Assembly: GCA_963680875.1 (NCBI GenBank)
Contig: OY804577.1
Location: 108,263,906 to 108,327,905, forward strand
Length of the DNA: 64,000 nucleotides
DNA from: Bathymodiolus brooksi
Taxonomy: Eukaryota; Mollusca; Bivalvia; Mytilida; Modiolidae
Direction: 5' to 3'
The notes below the pieces were generated by a model. The model did not search any database and was not told the DNA's origin. It worked only from the letters and a program-made list of their open reading frames with translations. Every line of letters starts with the position of its first letter. The first letter of the stretch is position 1. Both the position numbers and the translations under genes were made by a program. Positions 28,401-40,641 of the stretch are shown piece after piece.

Positions 28401-31400
28401 TGTTTTGTTGATATTGGTTGAATTGTTGATCATCACTGTTTAAACTTTCTTTTGTTTTGTTTATATTGGTTGAATTGTTGACCATCACTGTTTAAACTTT
28501 CTTTTGTTTTGTTTATATTGGTTGAATTGTTGACCATCACTGTTTAAACTTTCTTTTGTTTTGTTTATATTGGTAGAATTGTTGATCATCACTGTTTAAA
28601 CTTTCTTTTGTTTTGTTTATATTGGTAGAATTGTTGACCTTCACTGTTTAAACATTCTTTTGTTTTGTTGATATTGGTAGAATTGTTGACCATCACTGTT
28701 TAAACTTTCTTTTGTTTTGTTGATATTGGTTGAATTGTTGACCATCACTGTTTAAACTTTCTTTTGTTTTGTTTATATTGGTTGAATTGTTGACCATCAC
28801 TGTTTATACTTTCTTTTGTTTTGTTGATATTGGTAGAATTGTTGATCATCACTGTTTAAACTTTCTTTTGTTTTGTTGATATTGGTAGAATTGTTGATCA
28901 TCACTGTTTAAACTTTCTTTTGTTTTGTTTATATTGGTAGAATTGTTGACCATCACTGTTTAAACTTTCTTTTGTTTTGTTTGTATTGGTAGAATTGTTG
29001 ACCATCACTGTTTAAACTTTCTTTTGTTTTGTTTATATTGGTTGAATTGTTGACCATCACTGTTTATACTTTCTTTTGTTTTGTTGATATTGGTAGAATT
29101 GTTGACCATCACAGTTTAAACTTTCTTTTGTTTTGTTGATATTGGTTGAATTGTTGACCATCACTGTTTATACTTTCTTTTGTTTTGTTGATATTGGTAG
29201 AATTGTTGACCATCACAGTTTAAACTTTCTTTTGTTTTGTTGATATTGGTAGAATTGTTGATCATCACTGTTTAAACTTTCTTTTGTTTTGTTGATATTG
29301 GTTGAATTGTTGACCTTCACTGTTTAAACTTTCTTTTGTTTTGTTTATATTGGTAGAATTGTTGACCATCACTGTTTAAACTTTCTTTTGTTTTGTTGAT
29401 ATTGGTAGAATTGTTGACCTTCAATGTTTAAACTTTCTTTGTTTTGTTTATATTGGTTGAATTGTTGACCATCACTGTTTAAACTTTCTTTTGTTTTGTT
29501 TATATTGGTAGAATTGTTGACCATCACTGTTTAAACTTTCTTTTGTTTTGTTGATATTGGTTGAATTGTTGACCATCACTGTTTAAACTTTCTTTTGTTT
29601 TGTTTATATTGGTAGAATTGTTGACCATCACAGTTTAAACTTTCTTTTGTTTTGTTGATATTGGTTGAATTGTTGACCATCACTGTTTAAACTTTCTTTT
29701 GTTTTGTTGATATTGGTGGAATTGTTGACCATCACAGTTTAAACTTTCTTTTGTTTTGTTGATATTGGTAGAATTGTTGATCATCACTGTTTAAACTTTC
29801 TTTTGTTTTGTTGATATTGGTTGAATTGTTGACCTTCACTGTTTAAACTTTCTTTTGTTTTGTTTATATTGGTAGAATTGTTGATCATCACTGTTTAAAC
29901 ATTCTTTTGTTTTGTTGATATTGGTAGAATTGTTGACCTTCACTGTTTAAACTTTCTTTTGTTTTGTTGATATTGGTAGAATTGTTGATCATCACTGTTT
30001 AAACTTTCTTTTGTTTTGTTGATATTGGTAGAATTGTTGATCATCACTGTTTAAACTTTCTTTTGTTTTGTTGATATTGGTAGAATTGTTGATCATCACT
30101 GTTTAAACTTTCTTTTGTTTTGTTGATATTGGTAGAATTGTTGATCATCACTGTTTAAACTTTCTTTTGTTTTGTTTATATTGGTTGAATTGTTGACCAT
30201 CACTGTTTAAACTTTCTTTTGTTTTGTTTATATTGGTAGAATTGTTGATCATCACTGTTTAAACTTTCTTTTGTTTTGTTTATATTGGTAGAATTGTTGA
30301 CCTTCACTGTTTAAACATTCTTTTGTTTTGTTGATATTGGTAGAATTGTTGACCATCACTGTTTAAACTTTCTTTTGTTTTGTTGATATTGGTAGAATTG
30401 TTGATCATCACTGTTTAAACTTTCTTTTGTTTTGTTGATATTGGTAGAATTGTTGATCATCACTGTTTAAACTTTCTTTTGTTTTGTTTATATTGGTAGA
30501 ATTGTTGACCATCACTGTTTAAACTTTCTTTTGTTTTGTTTATATTGGTTGAATTGTTGATCATCACTGTTTAAACTTTCTTTTGTTTTGTTGATATTGG
30601 TAGAATTGTTGATCATCACTGTTTAAACTTTCTTATGTTTTGTTGATATTGGTAGAATTGTTGATCATCACTGTTTAAACTTTCTTTTGTTTTGTTTATA
30701 TTGGTTGAATTGTTGATCATCACTGTTTAAACTTTCTTTTGTTTTGTTTATATTGGTAGAATTGTTGACCTTCACTGTTTAAACTTTCTTTTGTTTTGTT
30801 GATATTGGTAGAATTGTTGACCATCACTGTTTAAACTTTCTTTTGTTTTGTTGATATTGGTAGAATTGTTGATCATCACTGTTTATACTTTCTTTTGTTT
30901 TGTTTATATTGGTTGAATTGTTGACCATCACTGTTTAAACTTTCTTTTGTTTTGTTTATATTGGTAGAATTGTTGATCATCACTGTTTATACTTTCTTTT
31001 GTTTTGTTTATATTGGTAGAATTGTTGACCATCACTGTTTAAACTTTCTTTTGTTTTGTTTATATTGGTTGAATTGTTGACCATCACTGTTTAAACTTTC
31101 TTTTGTTTTGTTGATATTGGTTGAATTGTTGATCATCACTGTTTAAACTTTCTTTGTTTTGTTTATATTGGTTGAATTGTTGACCATCACTGTTTAAACT
31201 TTCTTTTGTTTTGTTTATATTGGTTGAATTGTTGACCATCACTGTTTAAACTTTCTTTTGTTTTGTTTATATTGGTAGAATTGTTGATCATCACTGTTTA
31301 AACTTTCTTTTGTTTTGTTTATATTGGTAGAATTGTTGCCCTTCACTGTTTAAACATTCTTTTGTTTTGTTGATATTGGTAGAATTGTTGACCATCACTG

Positions 31401-33338
31401 TTTAAACTTTCTTTTGTTTTGTTGATATTGGTAGAATTGTTGATCATCACTGTTTAAACTTTCTTTTGTTTTGTTGATATTGGTAGAATTGTTGATCATC
31501 ACTGTTTAAACTTTCTTTTGTTTTGTTGATATTGGTAGAATTGTTGATCATCACTGTTTAAACTTTCTTTTGTTTTGTTTATATTGGTAGAATTGTTGAC
31601 CATCACTGTTTAAACTTTCTTTTGTTTTGTTTGTATTGGTAGAATTGTTGACCATCACTGTTTAAACTTTCTTTTGTTTTGTTTATATTGGTTGAATTGT
31701 TGACCATCACTGTTTATACTTTCTTTTGTTTTGTTGATATTGGTAGAATTGTTGATCATCACTGTTTAAACTTTCTTTTGTTTTGTTGATATTGGTAGAA
31801 TTGTTGATCATCACTGTTTAAACTTTCTTTTGTTTTGTTGATATTGGTAGAATTGTTGATCATCACTGTTTAAACTTTCTTTTGTTTTGTTGATATTGGT
31901 AGAATTGTTGATCATCACTGTTTAAACTTTCTTTTGTTTTGTTTATATTGGTAGAATTGTTGATCATCACTGTTTAAACTTTCTTTTGTTTTGTTTATAT
32001 TGGTAGAATTGTTGACCATCACTGTTTAAACTTTCTTTTGTTTTGTTTGTATTGGTAGAATTGTTGACCATCACTGTTTAAACTTTCTTTTGTTTTGTTT
32101 ATATTGGTTGAATTGTTGACCATCACTGTTTATACTTTCTTTTGTTTTGTTGATATTGGTAGAATTGTTGATCATCACTGTTTAAACTTTCTTTTGTTTT
32201 GTTGATATTGGTAGAATTGTTGATCATCACTGTTTAAACTTTCTTTTGTTTTGTTGATATTGGTAGAATTGTTGATCATCACTGTTTAAACTTTCTTTTG
32301 TTTTGTTGATATTGGTAGAATTGTTGATCATCACTGTTTAAACTTTCTTTTGTTTTGTTTATATTGGTAGAATTGTTGACCATCACTGTTTAAACTTTCT
32401 TTTGTTTTGTTTATGTTGGTAGAATTGTTGACCTTCACTGTTTAAACTTTCTTTTGTTTTGTTGATATTGGTAGAATTGTTGACCATCACTGTTTAAACT
32501 TTCTTTTGTTTTGTTGATATTGGTAGAATTGTTGATCATCACTGTTTAAACTTTCTTTTGTTTTGTTGATATTGGTAGAATTGTTGATCATCACTGTTTA
32601 AACTTTCTTTGTTTTGTTGATATTGGTAGAATTGTTGACCATCACTGTTTAAACTTTCTTTTGTTTTGTTTGTATTGGTAGAATTGTTAACCATCACTGT
32701 TTAAACTTTCTTTTGTTTTGTTGATATTGGTAGAATTGTTGATCATCACTGTTTAAACTTTCTTTTGTTTTGTTGATATTGGTAGAATTGTTGATCATCA
32801 CTGTTTAAACTTTCTTTTGTTTTGTTTATATTGGTAGAATTGTTGATCATCACTGTTTAAACTTTCTTTTGTTTTGTTGATATTGGTAGAATTGTTGACC
32901 ATCACTGTTTAAACTTTCTTTTGTTTTGTTTATATTGGTAGAATTGTTAACCATCACTGTTTAAACTTTCTTTTTTTTTGTTGATATTGGTGGTATTGTT
33001 GACCATCACTGTTTAAACTTTCTTTTGTTTTGTTGATATTGGTTGAATTGTTGATCATCACTGTTTAAACTTTCTTTTGTTTTGTTTATATTGGTTGAAT
33101 TGTTGACCATCACTGTTTAAACTTTATTTTGTTTTGTTGATATTGGTTGAATTGTTAACCATCACTGTTTAAACTTTCTTTTGTTTTGTTTATATTGGTA
33201 GAATTGTTGACCATCACTGTTTAAACTTTCTTTTGTTTTGTTGATATTGGTTGAATTGTTGATCATCACTGTTTAAACTTTCTTTTGTTTTGTTGATATT
33301 GGTTGAATTGTTGACCATCACTGTTTAAACTTTCTTTT
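6944..33338. repeat. Giant 52-bp minisatellite array (about 500 units)
   Basis: An uninterrupted array of a 52-bp unit made of GTTGATATTGGTAGAATTG, TTGACCATCACTG and TTTAAACTTTCTTTTGTTTT. Common variants are GTTTATATTGG, TTGATCATC, TTGACCTTC and GGTTGAATTG, plus shortened units such as CTTTCTTTG or GACCACTG. Nearly every unit carries GTTTAAAC. Rare variants reveal higher-order structure: the CTTTATTTATTTTG unit recurs at about 8501, 12547, 18148 and 22775. No gene or spacer was found inside. The array ends where CTTTCTTTT changes to a coding-like sequence near 33340. Confidence 0.98.
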
Positions 33339-33345
33339 ATTTATA

Positions 33346-33489
33346 AATGCTGATTTGCTGGACTGGAAGGGCAAAGTATTGCCAGATGCTGAATATGAGG
33401 AGGAGAAGTCTTACAAAATAGCCATTACTTTGTCTCCATACAGTAGTACCCCTATTAGACTAATGGAACTGCAACACCAGATTTATTAA
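33346..33489 (+). pseudogene. Coding-like remnant, possibly a treslin N-terminal exon
   Basis: An open frame begins directly at the end of the minisatellite and runs to a TAA at 33487. It includes LLDWKGKVLPDAEYEEEK, then KIAITLSPYSSTPIRLMEL. The composition is protein-like, but there is no start codon, no good acceptor and no GT donor before the stop. The pattern G-x-x-LP, ITL-x-P, P-I-R-L faintly resembles, from memory, a stretch in the N-terminal third of vertebrate treslin. If so, it is an exon broken at its 5' side by the minisatellite, and the exons for the central treslin domain are missing before 37492. It could equally be an unrelated gene tail or retro-copy. Confidence 0.3.
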
Positions 33490-33967
33490 TACTTTAGCAG
33501 TTTCCACTGCAACAAGAGGGAAACAATTATTATTCAGTTATTAGCCAATAATGTTGTAAATGATAATGATATTCACAGACCACAGAAAATATGTTTAATA
33601 TCTGTTAATTACAGTTTCATTTTTTCAGAAATTTAAAGATAAGACTCTTTGATGTAGGTTAATATATTATATTATAGGTTCAACCTATCTATTCAATTAT
33701 CTGAAGGTATATATTTATAATCATGTGTTTCGAAAATCTTTGTAGATATTCATTAATTCATTCTCTCCCCCCCCCCTAATGCCACCTTTTTAGACCATAG
33801 CAAGTAATGATTTAGTAATGGATTTCTTAGTTCATAGAATATCCTACAAGAATTTACCTTGAAAGGAACCCATGCTTTTTTTGGAAAATTAATTTCTTCT
33901 ATTACAATGTTTAAATTGCCAGCTTGCATATTACTGATATATTTTTGCAGAATTGATGTGAAATGTG
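33490..33967. other. AT-rich DNA, nothing recognised
   Basis: No exon, RNA gene or element is recognised. A TTTTTTCAG at about 33630 could be an acceptor, but the following frame stays open only for about 12 codons. Confidence 0.5.
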
Positions 33968-34290
33968 ATTGAGTGAGTGATTGTTGTTTAACTCCAAATC
34001 AGAAAATTTTCAACTATATCATGGCGAGAACAAGTTAATTTTAAATCACTTAATGAGATGATAATGAGGGCCACTTTGTACCAACATGCTTAGTTGGATT
34101 TTTAAAGTGCTAGCTGACTGAACAACAGGCTGTGGATAGACATATCGCCCCACTCGGACACATTATCCTGATTCCAAGCCAACCAATCTTTACTCTTTCT
34201 CATTAATGCTGTATGGTTAATGGAGAAGCAACAAATGCCAATTTTAGAGTCTTTGGTTTGACCCGAGCGGGGCTGGAACACACTATCTAC
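33968..34290 (-). mobile_element. tRNA-headed SINE (family 2), reverse strand
   Basis: Read on the minus strand, it has a tRNA-like head with TGGTGTAATGG (an exact fit to the pol III A-box form), a body rich in CCAAAGACT and TTGGTTGGCTTGG, and a 3' tail containing TTGTTCTCGCCATGAT and TTAAACAACAATC. A near full-length relative lies at 50458-50790 on the plus strand. The head end adjoins, and is the source of, the 49-bp array that follows. Confidence 0.8.
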
Positions 34291-37200
34291 CCACTACTTG
34301 AGATAAGCACACTTACCATTACACCAACACACTATCTACCCACTACTTGAGACAAGCACACTTACCATTACACCAACACACGATCTACCCACTACTTGAG
34401 ACAAGCACACTTACCATTACACCAACACACTATATACCCACTACTTGAGACAAGCACACTTACCATTACACCAACACACTATCTACCCACTACTTGAGAC
34501 AAGCACACTTACCATTACACCAACACACTATCTACCCACTACTTGAGACAAGCACACTTACCATTACACCAACACACTATCTACCCACTACTTGAGACAA
34601 GCACACTTATCATTACACCAACACACGATCTACCCACTACTTGAGACAAGCACACTTACCATTACACCAACACACTATCTACCCACTACTTGAGATAACC
34701 ACACTTACCATTACACCAACACACTATCTACCCACTACTTGAGACAAGCACACTTACCATTACACCAACACACTATCTACCCACTACTTGAGACAAGCAC
34801 ACTTACCATTACACCAACACACTATCTACCCACTACTTGAGACAAGCACACTTACCATTACACCAACACACGATCTACCCACTACTTGAGACAAGCACAC
34901 TTACCATTACACCAACACACTATCTACCCACTACTTGAGACAAGCACACTTACCATTACACTAACACACGATCTACCCACTACTTGAGACAAGCACACTT
35001 ACCATTACACCAACACACTATCTACCCACTACTTGAGACAAGCACACTTACCATTACACCAACACACTATCTACCCACTACTTGAGACAAGCACACTTAC
35101 CATTACACCAACACACTAACTACCCACTACTTGAGACAAGCACACTTACCATTACACCAACACACTATCTACCCACTACTTGAGACAAGCACACTTACCA
35201 TTACACCAACACACTATCTACCCACTACTTGAGATAACCACACTTACCATTACACCAACACACTATCTACCCACTACTTGAGACAAGCACACTTACCATT
35301 ACACCAACACACTATCTACCCACTACTTGAGACAAGCACACTTACCATTACACCAACACACTATCTACCCACTACTTGAGACAAGCACACTTACCATTAC
35401 ACCAACACACGATCTACCCACTACTTGAGACAAGCACACTTACCATTACACCAACACACTATCTACCCACTACTTGAGACAAGCACACTTACCATTACAC
35501 CAACACACGATCTACCCACTACTTGAGACAAGCACACTTACCATTACACCAACACACTATCTACCCACTACTTGAGACAAGCACACTTACCATTACACCA
35601 ACACACTATCTACCCACTACTTGAGACAAGCACACTTACCATTACACCAACACACTAACTACCCACTACTTGAGACAAGCACACTTACCATTACACCAAC
35701 ACACTATCTACCCACTACTTGAGACAAGCACACTTACCATTACACCAACACACTATCTACCCACTACTTGAGACAAGCACACTTACCATTACACCAACAC
35801 ACTATCTACCCACTACTTGAGACAAGCACACTTACCATTACACCAACACACTATCTACCCACTACTTGAGACAACCACACTTACCATTACACCAACACAC
35901 TATCTACCCACTACTTGAGACAAGCACACTTACCATTACACCAACACACTATCTGCCCACTACTTGAGACAAACACACTTACCATTACACCAACACACTA
36001 TCTACCCACTACTTGAGACAAGCACACTTACCATTACACCAACACACTATATACCCACTACTTGAGACAAGCACACTTACCATTACACCAACACACTATC
36101 TACCCACTACTTGAGACAAGCACACTTACCATTACACCAACACACTATCTACCCACTACTTGAGACAAGCACACTTACCATTACACCAACACACTATCTA
36201 CCCACTACTTGAGACAAGCACACTTACCATTACACCAACACACTATCTACCCACTACTTGAGACAAGCACACTTATCATTACACCAACACACGATCTACC
36301 CACTACTTGAGACAAGCACACTTACCATTACACCAACACACTATCTACCCACTACTTGAGACAAGCACACTTACCATTACACCAACACACTATCTACCCA
36401 CTACTTGAGACAAGCACACTTACCATTACACCAACACACTATCTACCCACTACTTGAGACAAGCACACTTACCATTACACCAACACACGATCTACCCACT
36501 ACTTGAGACAAGCACACTTACCATTACACCAACACACTATCTACCCACTACTTGAGACAAGCACACTTACCATTACACCAACACACTATCTACCCACTAC
36601 TTGAGACAAGCACACTTACCATTACACCAACACACTATCTACCCACTACTTGAGACAAACACACTTACCATTACACCAACACACTATCTACCCACTACTT
36701 GAGACAAGCACACTTACCATTACACCAACACACTATCTATCCACTACTTGAGACAAGCACACTTACCATTACACCAACACACTATCTACCCACTACTTGA
36801 GACAAGCACACTTACCATTACACCAACACACTATCTACCCACTACTTGAGACAAGCACACTTACCATTACACCAACACACTATCTACCCACTACTTGAGA
36901 CAAACACACTTACCATTACACCAACACACTATCTACCCACTACTTGAGACAAGCACACTTACCATTACACCAACACACTATCTACCCACTACTTGAGACA
37001 AGCACACTTACCATTACACCAACACACTATCTACCCACTACTTGAGACAAGCACACTTACCATTACACCAACACACGATCTACCCACTACTTGAGACAAG
37101 CACACTTACCATTACACCAACACACGATCTACCCACTACTTGAGACAAGCACACTTACCATTACACCAACACACTATCTACCCACTACTTGAGACAAGCA

Positions 37201-37364
37201 CACTTACCATTACACCAACACACTATCTACCCACTACTTGAGACAAGCACACTTACCATTACACCAACACACTATCTACCCACTACTTGAGACAAGCACA
37301 CTTACCATTACACCAACACACTATCTACCCACTACTTGAGACAAGCACACTTACCATTACACCA
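34281..37364. repeat. 49-bp minisatellite derived from a SINE head (about 63 units)
   Basis: The unit is composed of CACACTATCTACCCACTACT, TGAGACAAGCACACTTACCA and TTACACCAA. Reverse-complemented, it contains TGGTGTAATGG, the A-box region of the adjacent SINE head, but not the B box. Units are nearly identical; variants include CGATCT, TAACTACC, GATAACC, CAAACAC and one ACTAACAC. The last unit ends near 37364 at ACACCATCGATG. Confidence 0.97.
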
Positions 37365-37491
37365 TCGATGTGGTTGATGTCAAATGTGAATGTAAATTAC
37401 ATGTAATTAGGTTTCAAGACGACATTTCTAAAAAAAAAAATTCTCAAACATGAAAGTATCCAGGTATTTAAAAAGTGTTTTTCTCTTTTAG

Positions 37492-37525
37492 AAATCTGAC
37501 AACAGACAAAAGAAGAAAGAAAAAG
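37492..37525 (+). CDS. TICRR: Treslin (TICRR), first exon visible with certainty
   Basis: A 34-bp exon between TTTTTCTCTTTTAG and GTATGT. It encodes KSDNRQKKKEK plus one leftover base, G, which joins exactly with the first two bases of the exon at 40531. The lysine-rich product fits the basic stretch of treslin just before the conserved RHKS/RRQS segment. It is very short, so on its own it would be weak evidence; the consistent phase and splice sites support it. The exons upstream of it, for the von Willebrand-like N-terminus and the Sld3-treslin domain, are not seen in the window. Confidence 0.68.
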
Positions 37526-37849
37526 GTATGTTAAAAAATGAAAATTAAATAACATTTCAAGACAATAATGAAAAGAAATTTTAAGTGTGAAAGATGTTGT
37601 TTGTTTGTTTGTTTGTGTTTAATGCCACTTTCAACAATATTTCAGTTATATCGTGGCAGTCAGTTTTATTGGTGGAAGAAACCAATTAGGACCAAGAGGA
37701 CCCAGAGAAAACCACCAACCTGTCGCAAGTTGCTAGTGTGAAAGAAATTAGTAACAAACTGTATCTTCTGTCCAATTAAAAAAAAACCAATCTATTTTAA
37801 ATCCAAAGTGAAAGATTATTTTGCAAAGGAATCTACAAAGTAATATTTC
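37526..37849. mobile_element. Intron with reverse-strand SINE 3' fragment
   Basis: About 37595-37745 is a reverse-strand 3' portion of SINE family 1. It shows TTTCAGTTATATCGTGGCAG, TTTTATTGGTGGA and CACCAACCTGTCGC. No exon is seen. Confidence 0.75.
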
Positions 37850-39890
37850 AATATGGTTTCTTTGGGGCATAATGAAGATCTTAGAGTTTTATTGGACTAT
37901 TTCTTTGGGGCATAATGAAGATCTTAGAGTTTAATTGGACTATTTCTTTGGGGCATAATGAAGATCTTAGAGTTTAATTGGACTATTTCTTTGGGGCATA
38001 ATGAAGATCTTAGAGTTTTATTGGACTATTTCTTTGGGGCATAATGAAGATCTTAGAGTTTAATTGGACTATTTCTTTGGGGCATAATGAAGATCTTAAG
38101 AGTTTAATTGGACTATTTCTTTGGGGCATAATGAAGATCTTAGAGTTTAATTGGACTATTTCTTTGGGGCATAATGAAGATCTTAGAGTTTAATTGGACT
38201 ATTTCTTTGGGGCACAGTGAAGATCTTAGAGTTTTATTGGACTATTTCTTTGGGGCATAATGAAGATCTTAGAGTTTAATTGGACTATTTCTTTGGGGCA
38301 TAATGAAGATCTTAGAGTTTAATTGGACTATTTCTTTGGGGCATAATGAAGATCTTAGAGTTTAATTGGACTATTTCTTTGGGGCATAATGAAGATCTTA
38401 AGAGTTTAATTGGACTATTTCTTTGGGGCATAATGAAGATCTTAAGAGTTTAATTGGACTATTTCTTTGGGGCATAATGAAGATCTTAGAGTTTAATTGG
38501 ACTATTTCTTTGGGGCATAATGAAGATCTTAGAGTTTTATTGGACTATTTCTTTGGGGCATAATGAAGATCTTAGAGTTTAATTGGACTATTTCTTTGGG
38601 GCATAATGAAGATCTTAGAGTTTAATTGGACTATTTCTTTGGGGCATAATGAAGATCTTAAGAGTTTAATTGGACTATTTCTTTGGGGCATAATGAAGAT
38701 CTTAAGAGTTTAATTGGACTATTTCTTTGGGGCATAATGAAGATCTTAGAGTTTAATTGGACTATTTCTTTGGGGCATAATGAAGATCTTAGAGTTTTAT
38801 TGGACTATTTCTTTGGGGCATAATGAAGATCTTAAGAGTTTTATTGGACTATTTCTTTGGGGCATAATGAAGATCTTAGAGTTTAATTGGACTATTTCTT
38901 TGGGGCATAATGAAGATCTTAGAGTTTAATTGGACTATTTCTTTGGGGCATAATGAAGATCTTAAGAGTTTTATTGGACTATTTCTTTGGGGCATAATGA
39001 AGATCTTAGAGTTTAATTGGACTATTTCTTTGGGGCATAATGAAGATCTTAGAGTTTAATTGGACTATTTCTTTGGGGCATAATGAAGATCTTAGAGTTT
39101 AATTGGACTATTTCTTTGGGGCATAATGAAGATCTTAGAGTTTAATTGGACTATTTCTTTGGGGCATAATGAAGATCTTAAGAGTTTAATTGGACTATTT
39201 CTTTGGGGCATAATGAAGATCTTAGAGTTTAATTGGACTATTTCTTTGGGGCATAATGAAGATCTTAGAGTTTAATTGGACTATTTCTTTGGGGCATAAT
39301 GAAGATCTTAGAGTTTAATTGGACTATTTCTTTGGGGCATAATGAAGATCTTAGAGTTTTATTGGACTATTTCTTTGGGGCATAATGAAGATCTTAGAGT
39401 TTAATTGGACTATTTCTTTGGGGCATAATGAAGATCTTAGAGTTTAATTGGACTATTTCTTTGGGGCATAATGAAGATCTTAGAGTTTAATTGGACTATT
39501 TCTTTGGGGCATAATGAAGATCTTAGAGTTTAATTGGACTATTTCTTTGGGGCATAATGAAGATCTTAAGAGTTTAATTGGACTATTTCTTTGGGGTATA
39601 ATGAAGATCTTAGAGTTTAATTGGACTATTTCTTTGGGGCATAATGAAGATCTTAGAGTTTAATTGGACTATTTCTTTGGGGCATAATGAAGATCTTAGA
39701 GTTTAATTGGACTATTTCTTTGGGGCATAATGAAGATCTTAGAGTTTTATTGGACTATTTCTTTGGGGCATAATGAAGATCTTAGAGTTTAATTGGACTA
39801 TTTCTTTGGGGCATAATGAAGATCTTAGAGTTTAATTGGACTATTTCTTTGGGGCATAATGAAGATCTTAGAGTTTTATTGGACTATTTG
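37850..39890. repeat. 43-bp minisatellite in a treslin intron (about 47 units)
   Basis: The unit is built from TCTTTGGGGCATAATGAAGA, TCTTAGAGTTTAATTGGACT and ATT. A one-base-longer variant (CTTAAGAG) and a TTTTATTGG variant recur in a patterned way, which suggests block duplication within the array. It lies wholly between the treslin exons at 37492 and 40531 and contains no exon. Confidence 0.97.
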
Positions 39891-40189
39891 GCATTTAGTT
39901 TGATATTGATATGAGGAAATTAATGTTCTTCTAAAAGCTAGCATCTCTGAATATATCATTTTCTTTGAAGCATGTTTTTCTCAATAGAATTTCTTTGTTT
40001 ACATGTGGTAACAGACATGTATGGTTTTATCCCAAATGTATTCAAATTGTTCGGAAAATACAAACTTGAACATTTCTTTAAATTAAAATGTAGATATCAA
40101 AATTTAGTGCACAGGTGTTTCCGAAATAACCTTCTTAATGAAAACTGATAATCAAAAGATTGGAAAGCTAAATTAATTTTAAAATCTTT

Positions 40190-40381
40190 GTGAGCAAGAC
40201 AACCAAAGGACCAAAAATTACATACAAGCAAAGAAATTCCAAGAAATTTGATGTGGAAAATGACTTTTACAAAGGCCATAAAAGTGTAACTACCTCGGTA
40301 CGTTTAACATTTATTGAACTGGACATGGACTTCAAACACATACATACAGATGGGATTTTTCAGTGGACGGTTAGTGGTTAA
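40190..40381 (+). other. Open frame in treslin intron, status unclear
   Basis: A 63-codon open frame, beginning with GTG rather than ATG, includes KGPKITYKQRNSKKFDVEND. A possible acceptor (TTTGTGAG) and donor (TCG-GTACGT) flank about 100 bp of it. However, its phases do not allow insertion between the exons at 37492 and 40531, which already join in frame. It may be an alternative exon of something else or chance. Confidence 0.2.
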
Positions 40382-40530
40382 AGCAACTAGAACTCTCAAA
40401 TGCTTTTTTGTTGTTGTTGCAAAACTAGCAACAGAGTGCCACAATCTTATTTGACTATTTGCTATATTGGTTATTTTTATATCCTAAAAGTAAAAAGTTG
40501 TAAACACTCGTCAATATTTTTTTTTTGTAG

Positions 40531-40641
40531 AAAAAGAAAAAAGAAAACTTGAAAGAAGACAGTCAGTTGCTGTCATGGAAACAGTGAAGACTTCAACCAA
40601 AATGAGATCAAGAGCAGCTAATATGATGAAAAGTCCAAAAT
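40531..40641 (+). CDS. TICRR: Treslin (TICRR), exon with RRQS segment
   Basis: A 111-bp exon between TTTTTTTTTTGTAG and GTATTA. The frame reads EKEKRKLERRQSVAVMETVK, then TSTKMRSRAANMMKSPK. It starts with two bases completing the previous codon and ends with one base, T, that joins TT of the next exon. The KR-x-x-x-RRQS-V pattern corresponds to the basic, serine-containing segment that precedes the TopBP1-binding region in treslin. The donor is non-ideal (AAAT-GTATTA) but is the one that keeps the frame. Confidence 0.8.

Noticed and set aside
6944..37364. CRISPR array
   Set aside because: Units are directly tandem with no unique spacers and the context is eukaryotic.
40190..40381. Extra treslin exon
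   Set aside because: Its phase is incompatible with both neighbouring exons, which join each other in frame without it.
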